A DNA stretch of 64,000 nucleotides from Euptelea pleiosperma (Eukaryota > Streptophyta > Magnoliopsida > Ranunculales > Eupteleaceae). A program made the translations under genes and the position numbers. The stretch's first letter is position 1; every line of letters begins with the position of its first letter. The notes under the pieces are model-generated. The model worked only from the letters and a program-made list of their open reading frames with translations, was not told the origin of the DNA and searched no databases. Below, piece after piece: positions 32,759 to 45,257 of this stretch. Location of the stretch: the NCBI GenBank assembly GCA_035048495.1, contig CM068543.1:23673751-23737750 (forward strand), read 5' to 3'.

Positions 32759-35700
32759 ATGGCGTCTGCAGCACCTTCTCCAAGTTCTTCTCCTTCCACA
32801 GTCCCCCCCGCGGCTTCCACTACTAGTCCACCACCACCTTCAACTACCTCCCCTTCTCCATCAGACCCTTCAACAACTTCACCACCTCCCACACCTTCTC
32901 AGCCACCACCACCTTCTATTAGTCCCCCTCCTCCTTCAGACTCTTCAACACCTTCACCACCTCCTACAGTTTCTCAGTCCAATGTGACTTCGGATCCACC
33001 GGCCCCTACAATCCCTTCTACTCCTTCATCCCCACCACCTCAATCTCCTCCTCCCACTGTTCCAGCTGCTCCTCCTCCAGTACTTGTATCGCCTCCTGCT
33101 CCACCACCACCTCCTCTTCCCACTCCAGCACCACTGACTTCTCCGCCGGTACTCACACCGCCACAATCTCCACCTCGTGCCCCTCCTCCAGATGTGCCTT
33201 CACCACCTCCACCTGCATTATCACCTCCACCACCCGCCACTGGAAATTCCCCTCCCCCAGTTTCCCATTCACCTCCTCCAGCATTATCACCTCCACCACC
33301 CGCCACTGGAAATTCCCCTCCCCCAGTTTCCCATTCACCTCCTCCAGCATTATCACCTCCACCACCCGCAGTTTCCCCGTCACCTCCTCCTCCTCAAGCA
33401 GTCTCACCACCTTCTCCACCTTCATCAGCTGTCTCTCCTCCTCCTCCCGCTAATTCTGCACCCCCATTGCCTTCCAATTCTCCTCCGCCACCATCAGCAA
33501 ATCCACCTAAAAATTCACCTCCACCTCCATCTCCTAGGCTTACACCTCCTGCTCCCTCTGGTTCTCAACCAGTATCTCCACCTTCCCCAAATTCCCCACC
33601 CAGATCATCACCACCACCCAGAAATCAATCACAGCCCATGCCTCCTCCTCCTCCTTCACCCCCTTCAGGCACTTCTGCCTCGTCTCCTCCACCTCCTCAA
33701 AGTAATTCCTCTTCTAGTGGATCTCCCTCATTTCCAACCCCACCCTTTACTGCATTCCCACCAGAGGCGCCATCGAATCCTAGTCCAAGTGTACCGGGAA
33801 ATGCCAACTCCACAGGTGGTGGGGGGATTCAAACAGGGGGCCTTGTGGCAATCGGTATTGTAGCAGGCTTCGTAGTGCTTAGTCTCATAGGAATGACTGT
33901 GTGGTGTGCGAAGAAACAAAAGAAAAAGGCGGCTGGATACAATGGTGGCTATGTTATGCCTTCCCCACTTGGTTCTTCCCAGAAGTCAGGTAATGCTTCA
34001 AACATTGTTCAATTGTTCCTTTAGCACGTTATTCTCTTATGGATTATTGATATTTGAACCTTCACTTTAGAAGCACTATTATTAGGTTTACTTCTCAGGT
34101 GTACTCCTTTTGCACTATTATTAGGTTTACTTCTCAGGTGTACTCCTTTTTTCAAGTTAGGATTATAGTTGCACACTTCCTTGAGTAAGGATTAGAATAT
34201 TGGTGTCTGATCATACTTCATCCTCCCTGAGGTTGATATCTGCCATTCAATATGATGTGCTTCAGATGCATACTGAATGATACGTTGTGAAAGTTTTCCA
34301 GTAAAAGAAATTAAGAAGGGGTCCAATGTTTAGGGAATGATATATATTAAGACAATATTCTGATCCATGTTCTTGAGTAAGCTTGCAAACTATATTTAAA
34401 TAAATGCGTGTGACTTTTAGGGCCATACAAATGAAGTTAACAATGCTTATATTTCCTCTTTTTTTTGATTGGTTGCTTATATTTCCTCTTCAGATTCATT
34501 TTACATAAAGAGCAATTCTTCGGCTCCTTTAGTAAGAGGTGGCTCTAGCAGTGATTTTGTATATTCACCATCAGAGCCAGGTGGGTTAGGAAATTCGAGG
34601 TTGTGGTTCACATACAAAGAACTAATAGATGCCACAAATGGATTTTCAGCAAAGAATCTTTTGGGTGAAGGTGGATTTGGTTGTGTATACAAAGGATTTC
34701 TAGCAGATGGAAGAGAGGTGGCTGTAAAACAGCTCAAGATTGGTGGCGCTCAGGGAGAGCGTGAATTCAGAGCTGAAGTCGAGATTATTAGCCGTGTACA
34801 CCATCGCCATTTGGTTTCACTAGTCGGGTACTGCATATCTGAGCATCAAAGATTGCTTGTCTATGATTATGTCCCAAACAATACCCTATATTACCATCTT
34901 CATGGTAAGATATACTATTCATTTTGGCTGCATTGGTTCACAAGCACATGATCACTAATCTCCTATTTTGCTCTTTGCATTTTGTAGGGGAAGGTAGGCC
35001 AGTTATGGATTGGGCAACCCGGGTTAAGGTTGCTTCTGGTGCTGCTCGTGGAATGGCTTACCTGCATGAAGACTGTAAGTACTTTCTTTTGTTTCCGGAT
35101 TTAGTTACTTTTTATATTTCACCTTGTTACCACTCTCATTAGGCTGAGATATATGCCAATTTCAGACATACATGGGTTTCAGACACTGATATCCTGAAAC
35201 ATCAACACATCTGTTCGATTATATGTTCATATTCAACTACACATTTCAAAATTGTTATCTAGGTCTAGATCTAGAGAAATGAATGGACCTATAAAAATGC
35301 TATACAAATAAGATTAATATTAAAAAGTCAAAAATAAACTTAACATAAGGTACTGTCATACCAACGTGTGATCCGTTAAAAATTGTGTATAAACTATAAA
35401 GATTATTAAAAAAGAAAAAAGAAAAATGTAACATAAGGTACTTTCCTACTAGCCATGCCAATGTGTGTGCACGCATTTCTTTGACATGCAATCTCTTAAA
35501 GAAGTGAACTGTCATTGTTGCGTTTATTTGTACTATTAACACATACCTAGTCTTAGTTTCCTTTTCTTGTGTATATGTCAGGCCATCCTCGGATTATTCA
35601 CAGGGATATCAAGTCATCAAACATTCTTTTAGACAACAACTTTGAAGCTCGGGTATGCCCTATTTTTTTGCAAACTGCCTTTCTGAATTTCCTTGTTGGT

Positions 35701-38700
35701 GGTAAAATAGGTTCCCAACATTTGTTTTGTCTCATTTAACAGGTTTCAGATTTTGGGCTCGCAAAGTTAGCTCTCGATGCTCACACACATGTAACCACAC
35801 GTGTGATGGGAACCTTTGGGTATGTAACCCATCTATGTTTAAAATGGATATCTGCTGGAAAATTAAGCATAATCTTTCTGTGGCTATTTACTATTGCGAA
35901 GCATACTTAATATTGAAAGTGATTGATATTTTGCTCCTACTAATATACATCTGAAGGTTGGTCCATTTTCCAGATACATGGCTCCAGAATACGCATCAAG
36001 TGGCAAGTTGACTGAAAAGTCTGATGTGTACTCTTTCGGAGTTGTGCTTTTAGAACTAATTACTGGTCGCAAGCCTGTGGATGCATCTCAACCCTTGGGA
36101 GATGAGAGTCTGGTTGAATGGGTAAGCTTTATCAGTGTAAACCTTAGTCCAAATTATTTTCTACATATTGCTAAATTTTTTTAGCACACTTCCTAGGTTG
36201 CTAGTTCCATATATCAAGTTCTATATAGTTACTCTGAAAATAAAGATATGCATGGTCTAGTGCTCTGTATTGTTACAAACTTGCCAGACTTAAGGTTATT
36301 ATTGTTGTGAGGAAGTGTGCTCAAGTGTAACTCCTATTTCACTTTTCAGTTTCTTTATGGCATTCTGTCTGGTTATCTCTGAAATATCACATTGATGGTG
36401 GAGGGTGAAGACATTTTATCAGCCATAGTCTCATCACATGGATGGTATTTGTGTGACTTTTGCATGCTGATAGGTGGTGTAGGAACTTTTTCCTTCAATC
36501 TCTTACTGCATTATTAGCTTTCCTCACTCCTCTGCAAGTTTGCCCTTCTAAAATTTGAATCAGCAATGGATAAGACTCGGAATTTCCTTGTTTCTTTCTT
36601 TGAACTGGTATTTGAGTGGTGGAAACTAACGTTTTCTGTAACTTTGAGATTATCAAAAGGAGTGTTGATTGAGGTTGTTGATGGTGCCCTGATCATCAGA
36701 TTAAGCTATCGATCAAATAAAAGCATTATGGTTAAGCTGCATATTGGAATGTTTGGTTAGCTTTATTTGGCAACACCTTTTGCAGCTTGAGTTGGAGTAT
36801 CTTGTCTGTTTCAGCTTATTTCAAGGCCTTGGGATGTGTAAAGCCTGCCTCTTGTTCAATCATGTTAAATTTTGTGAGTTAGTAGTAACTTTTATTTAAA
36901 CCCCAGAGGGGTTGATGAATGATGCTGATTAATAAGGAGATTGCAGGTAAGTGCAGATTCTGGTCTCTTGGGGAGGTTTATGTCATATTCCAGCTACAGG
37001 GGATGGTAGCAAACAATTTTGGGGAGGTTTGTGTCATTTAGCTAGAGACAAGGGATGGCTACCCAACATGTTACCGTTCATCCTGTTTGGTGGTTTCATG
37101 TTGAAGTGGACAAGATCAATATCAATGGGTACTCGAAGAAGTTTTTTGCCCCACCTTGGAGAATCATAGGCATCTTTGAAGACATTTTTATCTTCTGGAG
37201 TTTCTTTCCTTGTTTAAGTGCCTAGTCACACCCATAGAGAGGCAAACCATGGTGGATGCAATGGATGGGCACCAAATGGTTGATGTTATACCTTTAGGAC
37301 CAGAACTTCTTGTTTCATAGGGTGAATTCATCAAGCTTGATCAACCATTGACGAGTATGGGTGGATTTGGTTTGGGAGATGCAAAATTATTACTTCAAGA
37401 TCTATCACATGTCCAAGGCCTTTTTTCTTCTTCTTGGTATGTGTTATTCTGTGGCACAAATCTTTCAGTTCTTAAAGAGAAACAATTTGAGAAGGTTCAT
37501 ATGTCTGACATAAATTTCTAGAGCCACTGATTTGTCAACATCAAGTTGCTAAAAAGAGCAAAATTCTTGTTGATCAATGACTTACAGCCTTTCTAATCAT
37601 GGTTGTTGTTATGAGTCTTATGACAGTTGTCTTGGGTTTTAAGCCATCTTAGAATCCTGATCGTATTATGTTTTGTTTCTCATTTTCTTCCATTTGTCAC
37701 ATGCATTTCTTTTACTTGTGGGCTAAGAAGTCGTTGACCCTATTGTGGGGGGAAAATAGCTGATCTTATCCCACACAATCTTTGAGGTAAAAACAATTCG
37801 TATCTCGAGGTAGAATTGACAGGTGTTGAGAATCAGAAGCTTGATGATTCGGATGTCTCCTTGTTGCAACTGGCGGGTCAATTTCTTTAGGAACGTCGGT
37901 GGTGCACCTGTTGACAATGCTCCGACGATCAAGTCAGTATCAAGAAATCTTGTTAATCTTAAATCGGGAGATCAAGATCCTTTTCTCAGTCCTCAGCGTA
38001 ACATACTTATAGACCGAGAATCAGATGACTCACCTTCCACATGTCCACTTCTCGTTGATCAAATCTGATCCAAGAAGAGTTTGTTAGATACAACCTCTTC
38101 CTATTAGATCTGAACTTCTCTCATTCGGTTAGAGCTGAAAAGACTAAGGTGCCAGTCTTATGTGGCAAATATTTAGAATGAGACAAAGTGGCGGGAATAT
38201 AATAACGATTGAACCTGTTGCCACATGACACTATTTGAATAGATGATCCATGTGTAATAGGTATAATAGTTATGATACTTAGTTGTTCTAGTTGAATCTG
38301 ATGTCCTTACTTGTCGGGAGGGGAAGAATGCTTCGCCCGTCAAGTATGAGATGTAGATACTGACGTGAAAGGTTGATTGTCTTGATCACCAAATGGAAGG
38401 TTGATCTTGTCGGGATGAGTTGAATGTTAATCCCATCAAGTATACCGTTCGAACTTGTCGGGGTGAGTTGAATGTTGATCCCGTCAAGTGTAATGTTTGA
38501 ACTTGTCGAGATGAGTTGGATGTTAATCCCATCAAGTATAACGCTGGACTTGTCGGGATGAATTAAATATCAATCCCGGCAAGTGAAATGCTATTCCAAT
38601 ATGTCGGGAAAGTTTGAATGCTTTACCGACATATTTATTGTTGGGACTTCAATGCATTATGTTACTAACTTGTCCCGAGATGCACTTTCCTTGGATGTCA

Positions 38701-41512
38701 TATCTGACACTTGGCTCATTCTGCTTATGGACGGCGTACGACTAAAAAAGGTGGATAGTTGCCTCTGCCTCCTCCGGCGCATTTATTCACACATGCTTTG
38801 AGACGCTAGGTGCCGACCTTTCGTATTTCACACGTGCTGTGCCAGTGACACGTGTGATCATATTATTGTCGGAAAATACGGTACCCACACCTATATCACA
38901 AAGACATTGACACGTGTGTTGTGTCTGACATTGATATGAAGTATCAAACACACTGACCACAATAACATGATGCTTTGACACATCCATGCAGTTTATTCTA
39001 TATGTTGAGAGATAGTTTTTGTTAAAATACTTTAGTTCATTTTAAGTATTCAATATAGAAATGATGTATCTAGATAAGCTTGTATATATTAAAATCATAT
39101 AAACAATATATAAATAGTAGCTGAAAACAATATTTGAATAGATTAAGATTTCTTGGAAAAGTGTGTCAACATGTGTCTGGCATGTGAGTACGACATGGTG
39201 TCTGACATGGGAAATTCTTAGAAATTGGAGTGTCCTCGTTAGCCTTGTCGAAGATCAAGGGTCTTTAGCTCATTCTTTTATATATTTACTTTTGGGAGCT
39301 TCATTTTCTGCTTACAAATGGTTACATGTATGAATAAACTATTCTTGTTCATGGAATTGCCAATTCGATGATCCATATGGATTATGACGTGGTGATTCTA
39401 CCTGTCACTATGTTTAGAGTTAGACTTCTTTTATCTGTCTGGATTTGATCAATGTGTAGTAGAAGAGGCATGCTTTTTGAAAGTGACAAAAATGGTAAAT
39501 ATGTGGTTGCCATATGGTAGCTAGCACATGTTTACACATGGAGCATTGGTCACTCAAAAGGGCACCTTAAATTATTTCAATCATTAGTAGGGTTGTTTGC
39601 AGCCTGGCTTATTTGTATGTTTGGATCAGAATAGTTTGGTGTCATTATCTTATGTTCCCCTTCCTCGTGTATATTGTTCAATTCAGGGTTTTTAGGTATT
39701 TTATTATTTGCATGAAAAGAGTATAAAGAACTGCTTGAAGATTTCCTGAATTGACTAAATTAGCATTCTTCAAATTTATTGTCATTTTGGTGTCCTTTAT
39801 TTGGAAAAACATTAATAAAATGAGTTAGTTCTTTTTTCAGTTTTTATTGTTACTTTTTTCATTGGTAGGGGTCATTGTGGGCAGTTCCTTGGCAGACTAG
39901 AATGAGTTAGTTCTATCCTCAACATATTGCACCTTCAAGAACTTTAAGGACTTTTTAGTAATCCAGCAAAGAAGGAAAATAAAACTCTTCAGTAGTCCCA
40001 TTTTTAAACTAAATAAGCATAGAGGAGAGAAGATGTGTGTGGTCTTGTGGATCAACTTTTGCCCATGGAAGAGACAAAAAATGACATTTCTTAAACAGGT
40101 GAAAGTTGTATAAAGATGACCGTGAGATATTCACTGAAAACTCTGTAATAGTAACTATGGATATGAATTGGGTGTGGAAGGCCATGGGGGATGTGCGATG
40201 GCTCTGTGAGGTTGTTGGTCTAACAGTGAAGATGCATACATGCATATACTATCAAAATCTAGATTGAGACAATCCTTTGGAGATGAAACAAAATCTCAAA
40301 AATGGTTAGGTGGTTGAGAAACCATACCATCACATTCTAAAATGAGTCCCCCCATTAACTCTAAGTGGTGCGAAGCAAAAGCAGGAAGAAGAGGTTTAAA
40401 AAAAAAAGCCAAGGAAGCCAAGTGATGTCACAAAAAAGTTTAATATATGTAGTTATAATTAATAGAAGCAAATGTTTACTTGGTTATTCTCTTTATCCAA
40501 CCTTAGTAAATTTAGATTTTGAATATCACGTATTCATCATTTTGAGTTCTGGTTAGTGTATCGGTAAATACATGGTAGTTGTTGGTGGTAGCGGTGAAGG
40601 TGGTAAAGAAATTTCCCTTTGCTTCCTTTGTTCTTTTGAAGGATAAAATATAGAATCTTAAACAGCTACCAAATTCCATGACCAATATCCTCTTCAGGCA
40701 TGCAGGACAGAAAATTTTCATGTTGGATGTGCCTCTAATCTGCTAAGCTCTAGCTTTTCCAAAATGATGATTGAGATCTCGTTCAAGTTTTCAACTGGTT
40801 TCATGCATTTGAATATGATTCAGCTTAATCAGGAACCTACCATTTGTGCCTTTCCCTAATTCCTTTATATGTGTAAATCACTTCTGGATGCTTCCCTCTT
40901 GTTCATTTTGGCAAAGAGTCTGGAAATGTTGTAAAAGTAAGATACAGAATCGGGAAGTATCCCAACAACCACAAAGGGATGGAATCCTCACAAAGATACC
41001 AAACCATACACTTAACCAAAAAGACAACTCATCTTTCAGGCTCGACCATTGCTTAGTCATGCACTTGAGAATGAAGAATTTGAAGGTGTGGTAGATCCAA
41101 GGCTCGAAAAGAACTACATAGAAAGTGAGATGTTCCGGATGATTGAAGCAGCTGCAGCATGCGTGCGTCATTCTTCTGTGAAGAGACCTCGTATGGGACA
41201 GGTAATGAGTCATCAATTACCCAATTGACTCAAACCCTTCATTCATTTTATCCTTGGGTTTTTAAGGATGTCAGGGCGGAGCCGCAGAGGTAGGAAATGC
41301 AATTATTAATATGTATTTTTTTTATATCTCAGGTGGTCAGAGCTTTAGACTGTATTGGTGACTCTTCAGATCTAAACAACGGAATGAGACCGGGGCAAAG
41401 TGAAGTCTTCAATTCTGCACAACAATCTGCAGAAATCAGATTGTTTCGAAGGATGGCATTTGGTAGTCAAGACTACAGTACCGATTTTTTCAGTCAAGAG
41501 AGCAGGAGTTGA
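32759..41512 (+). CDS. proline-rich receptor-like protein kinase (PERK family), 8 exons
   Basis: Exons: 32759-33989, 34494-34904, 34988-35074, 35582-35652, 35743-35819, 35974-36121, 41040-41201 and 41333-41512. All junctions are GT-AG and in phase; 788 residues. Residues 1-355 are an extensin-like SPPPP-rich ectodomain without signal peptide, usual for PERKs. The transmembrane helix is about 361-383, followed by KKQKKK. The kinase has GEGGFG (468-473), K489, HRD (583-585), DFG (603-605) and APEY, so it is an RD-type kinase with all catalytic residues. PERKs sit in the plasma membrane and are thought to sense cell-wall state. I chose ATG 32759 because family members start MAS; an in-frame ATG at 32720 would add 13 residues. 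Intron 6 (4.9 kb) is inflated by a solo LTR. Confidence 0.93.
33215..33376 (+). repeat. 66-bp perfect tandem repeat in PERK ectodomain
   Basis: Units at 33215-33280 and 33281-33346 are identical. A third at 33347 matches for its first 30 or so bases. Each encodes 22 residues of the type [20 protein letters not shown]. The period is a multiple of three, so changes in copy number keep the frame. Confidence 0.9.
36122..37743. other. PERK intron 6, first part
   Basis: Intron sequence between kinase exons. No exon with kinase similarity, RNA gene or defined repeat was recognised. Short open frames (for example 36566-36760 and 36951-37169) have no family signal. Confidence 0.45.
37744..38889 (-). 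mobile_element. probable solo LTR (Ty3/gypsy type) in PERK intron 6
   Basis: 1146 bp with 6-bp inverted ends TGTGGG...CCCACA, flanked by CCTAT (37739-37743) and CCTAT (38890-38894), a 5-bp target duplication. Read on the minus strand, it begins TGTGGGTACC with an ACACGTGTCAC G-box soon after, much like the start of the Tat LTR at 14179. The other end carries CTGACTTGATCGTCGGAGC, a wording usual in U5 of such LTRs. No internal domain, primer site or coding part was found, hence solo LTR. Confidence 0.75.
38290..38635. repeat. tandem hairpin repeats inside the solo LTR
   Basis: About six diverged units of roughly 54-60 bases. Each starts with (A)CTTGTCGGGA and ends with the near-inverse TCCCGTCAAGT, so each unit can fold into its own hairpin. 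The last unit is ATATGTCGGGAAAG...CTTTACCGACATAT. This is comparable to the CCTCGG arrays in the LTRs at 14179 and 24277. Confidence 0.7.
38929..39242. repeat. dispersed repeat, copy 2 (partner at 1362-1671)
   Basis: Same orientation as copy 1. Shared words include CAGTTTATTCTATATGTTG versus CAGTTTATTTTATATGTTG, GGAAAAGTGTGT and AAATTCTTAGAAA. Non-coding, within PERK intron 6. Confidence 0.6.
39243..41039. other. PERK intron 6, last part
   Basis: No gene or defined repeat seen. The intron ends in the acceptor CATCTTTCAG/GCTCG at 41039. Confidence 0.45.
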
Positions 41513-41843
41513 GAGCATGGCAAATCTTGGCAGAGATGGGTGCATCCAGGTCTCTGAAAGGGTAGATTGAGTTCCAGGGATATCGTGGTACGCCTGAGTC
41601 AAACTTCATATAATTGTGAGAGCAACTCAGCCAAAAGGGCGCTGACATTTCTTGAGTTCAGACCCGATCAAGTCGGATGCCAAGACCAAGAACTGATACC
41701 CTGATTGAGATCTTGTAACCAGGTTCCGTTCCATTTTCCACAATATTGTATGCATTTTTCTTTCTATATTTTTTTCCTCTTATTTAACACAGATGCACTT
41801 GTAAGGATGTATGTTTTTCCTTCACCATTTTTACAGAGTTGTC

Positions 41844-41849
41844 AATAAA
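41844..41849 (+). terminator. candidate poly(A) signal of PERK gene
   Basis: AATAAA in GTCAATAAAATTTTC, 332 bases after the stop codon and followed by T-rich sequence. A plausible polyadenylation signal. Confidence 0.4.
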
Positions 41850-41918
41850 ATTTTCTTTTATTTTTAATTTCTTTCGTCAAATATTCAAGATATTCATACA
41901 TCTACTACAGACTTTAAC

Positions 41919-41988
41919 ATTCGTCCCGGACTATTCCATACTTTTTTTTTGATAAGTAACTATTCGTCCTGGACTATTCCATACTTTT
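41919..41988. mobile_element. 22-bp LINE/SINE tail insertion with long target duplication
   Basis: The target sequence ATTCGTCCCGGACTATTCCA and four following bases (41919-41942) is repeated at 41962-41985 with one mismatch. Between them is only a run of T then GATAAGTAAC (41942-41961). On the minus strand that is GTTACTTATC plus poly(A), the shape of a retroposon 3' end. Confidence 0.65.
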
Positions 41989-41989
41989 A

Positions 41990-43510
41990 CCATGTCATGG
42001 TTGAAGTAGTGCCCTTTACAGAGAAAAAACGGGTAGAATAGCATAGTATTACTTGAAATGTGAAGGTACAGTTGAAAATCTAGTAACATACATTAACAGA
42101 GCATTCCTGTTGAATAAATATTGAGAATTCGAAACCTTTGTAACCACCTAGAACTCAAGAGTAGTCACTGGTGTGTGGAAGCAAGCAGGAATTGTTTAAT
42201 TCTTGAAATGTGTCCATGTTCTTTGTTGTTTGGGACTTAATGCAGAAACACAAACAAGAGATTAAACACTAATCAGGAAATGAACACAACCAATCAAACT
42301 AGAAGATAATCAGGAAAAGTTATATTTGTAGTTTATTGACTCGATTTACTAAATGGTTGAGCAGTTCAAGATATCATGTTCGCTGAACAGTCAGTAAATC
42401 CTGTAAACTAACACTAAGGTTTAAGTCTAAAAGATACCTCTATCGATGCATAACATTTCCTTAGTGCTCACAGCTTTATTTATTCTAATTTCATTCATGG
42501 GGCGATTGTTATTATAAAGTTTTATTTATGTAATAATTTCTTTGTTTTTCTTGAGAACCACTTTACTTTAAAAGCTTAAGCTATTAGAGGGAGGCTTAAC
42601 AATGTATATCAAAGGATCCCTGGCACACACACACAAACACCGCACAAGTCCAGTGCACACGCAACTTGGCCCTCCTAATTTTGTGCCCGTTAGGCACAAC
42701 TATGCAAGTTTACAAACACACACGTGCGCACGTGCCGTGTCATGTTATGTTGTGTGCATGCGTGCTTGCTTGCACATGTGAGGTGGAGCCCCCCTTGTCC
42801 ATATTTTTATATAACGTTTATTTATAAGTCAGTTCTATGGGTTCGGGTTCAACCCGAAATCCATATCTCTACTTTGTTCATAAGCCAATAGGTGTTTGCA
42901 ACAGACATGCACTGGTCTAGAACAATCTCCTAATTTCTTTATATATTCACTCCTCCTTTGCTACATTTTAATTACTTGTTCGGCACAGAAAAACTCTCTT
43001 CTCTCTCCTCCTTTTTCATCTTCTTGAAAATGAATTACAGAACCTTTTAATCTTTTGTTGAGAGCAGTGTTGTCTTCCGGTTCACTATGTCTCTAAGATT
43101 TGGAGTGTTGCCTTCTCAAGTCAAACTGTGAATCCTGGGAGGTGAACGTTCACAGACCTGTCGGCACCGGAGCATGGGCGAATTCTGCCTTTAGGACATT
43201 GCATTTAACGCAAGCCTCGGTCACCAAGAAGTCCTGTTAACTTTTGTTTTAATTCTAATTCTATTTACATTACGTATAGAAGTTTGAGATAGACCATATT
43301 CTTCTTCTCTATTTCTTATTCTTTTTTGCTGAAACTTTTACAATTTTTTATCTATCTTTTATTTGTTTTCTTCAAAAACCAGATTGTTTACCAACAAAAG
43401 ATAGACATGACTTTTCCTAGGTTGTCTGTTATGTGTGCCACAAGCTTCGGCACACTGCACGTGTATGCTTGCTTTAGAAGCCTGTTCCACAGGCCAATGT
43501 TGTTGAAAAA
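41990..43510. other. intergenic stretch, possible decayed LTR/leader of copia element
   Basis: No gene. It includes a (CA)n-rich run (42620-42760) and, at 43140-43220, words such as GGTGAACGTTCACAGACCTG and GGACATTGCATTTAACGC that resemble the untranslated leader of plant copia elements. LTR borders could not be defined. Confidence 0.35.
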
Positions 43511-44462
43511 CCACTTATAGCTATGATCACTGAGGTTAACTTTCTCAGTGGGTATGAGGGGAAGTGGGAAGACCCTGGAGCTTTCCGATATGTCTGTTAT
43601 GATAGGAACTAGTTCAAACCCTACACTTGTACAATGGGCAAGAAATTGTTGCTTGGAGACTCCACACTATTAAGTTCCATGGTGTAAGAGACGTAGAGCT
43701 GAGGTTTACCTTTGGCAGAGTCCTTATTCTGAAGGATGTACTACACACTAGAGATTCGGAAGAATCTGATTTCGAGGTTTTTCTTAACATGATTAGATTC
43801 AATTATACCATTGGGGCTAATCAGTATGTAATCACTAAAAATGGTTTATTTGTGGGAAAGGGTTATGGTTGTGAACTTGTGATGGTATGTTTAAACTGAA
43901 TGTTGAGAATCCTACCACATCTTGTGTTTAATTATAATGTTTGGCATTCTAGATTATATCATGTGAGCAGAAAGTATGTGAAAACATGAGTAGTTTAGAA
44001 TTTATTCCTCACTTGAAAAATGTGAAATATGCGGTCAAGCTAGAATAACCAGAAAACCATATAAAATGTGGAAAGAAATTGAGTCATTAGAGTTAATACA
44101 TCTGATATCTATGATTTAAACAAGGTCCTAACTCGTGGAGGAAAGAGATACTTTATATCATTTATAGATGATTATTCGAGGTACACATGTATACCTAGTG
44201 AAAAAACAAAAGTGAAGCATTTGATATATTTAAAAGAAGTAGAAAACCAATTGAATAAGAAACTTACAAGATTAAGAAGTTATAGAGGTATGAAATATTG
44301 TTCAATTGGATTTGGTGAACATGTAGAATCTCAAGGAAGTTTACATAAAACTACAACACCTTATTCGCTAGGGGTGTTGAATGCAAAATAGAACCTTAAT
44401 GAAATCAATAGATTCTATATTAATTAGTTTAAGGGCTCCCTCCAATTTATGAGAAGATCGTT

Positions 44463-44800
44463 TAGACAAGGTTTAAATGGGGCCGTTATAACGGTATAAC
44501 ACACTGGGGGCTTTACCATTTTTTCCATTATAACGATTGTTATAACGAATTGTAACGCATAGGGGCAAAATGGGAAATTAATGGAAATAACGGAAAAATG
44601 GCACTTAATACCAAATTTGAATTTCAAATTTTCAATAAAATTTATAATGGAAAATAACGGGTGTTTTTTTTAACAAATGTTTTCAGAAAAATGATGGTCG
44701 ATATTTTCTAAGCGTGAAAACAGTATATAACGTAACGAGGGAGGTCCAAATCCGTTATAACAACAATTATTTTCGCTATAATGACCATGCTTTTAACTAT
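44463..44800. mobile_element. AACGG-family MITE, GTTATAACGG subtype (K4), nested in copia
   Basis: Begins AGACAAGGTTTAAATGGGGC and contains CGTTATAACGG, CATTATAACGATTGTTATAA and AAATAACGGAAAA. The terminus AAGGTTTAAA is as in K2 and K3, but the internal word is TTATAACGG rather than TTTAAACGG. It interrupts the copia integrase region. Confidence 0.7.
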
Positions 44801-45257
44801 TTATTATGTTCCTAACTGAGTTCCTCACCCAAAAAATAAAAATGACTCCCTTTGAGTTGTGAAAAAATAAAAACCAAATATAATTTATTTTAGGACTTGG
44901 GGTTGTCTAGTCTATGTTAGACTATCTGATCCAAAAAAGTCAAAAATCAGGAAGTAGAGCCATTGAGTGTGCTTTCATGGCTATTTAGACTTGAAAAATT
45001 AATGTTATTATAGAATCTATAGATGTAGGCTTTTTTAATTAGAGGAGAAATTTTCCTTTATTTCATGAAATAATGGGGGCTCACAATCTATTAGGTTTTC
45101 AGAACTAAATGTTCCTAGGTCCATAGAACCTAGTGTACAAAATTTGAGGATGTAGAACCCAGAAAGAGTAAGAGGCCTTAAATAACAAAAGAATTTGGAC
45201 TTGATTTCCATGTATTTAATTTAGAAGGCGATCCAAGCTCTTTAGAGGAAGTCTTAT

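Noticed and set aside
33040..33863. Long open frames on both strands within the PERK Pro-rich exon
   Set aside because: Low-complexity CCT/CCA codons leave all frames open; only the frame with transmembrane and kinase continuation is real.
41372..41602. Minus-strand frame over PERK exon 8
   Set aside because: Shadow of a coding exon with conserved kinase C-terminus on the plus strand.
43627..43899. Independent 90-residue gene
   Set aside because: It is a fragment of the copia polyprotein between protease and integrase.
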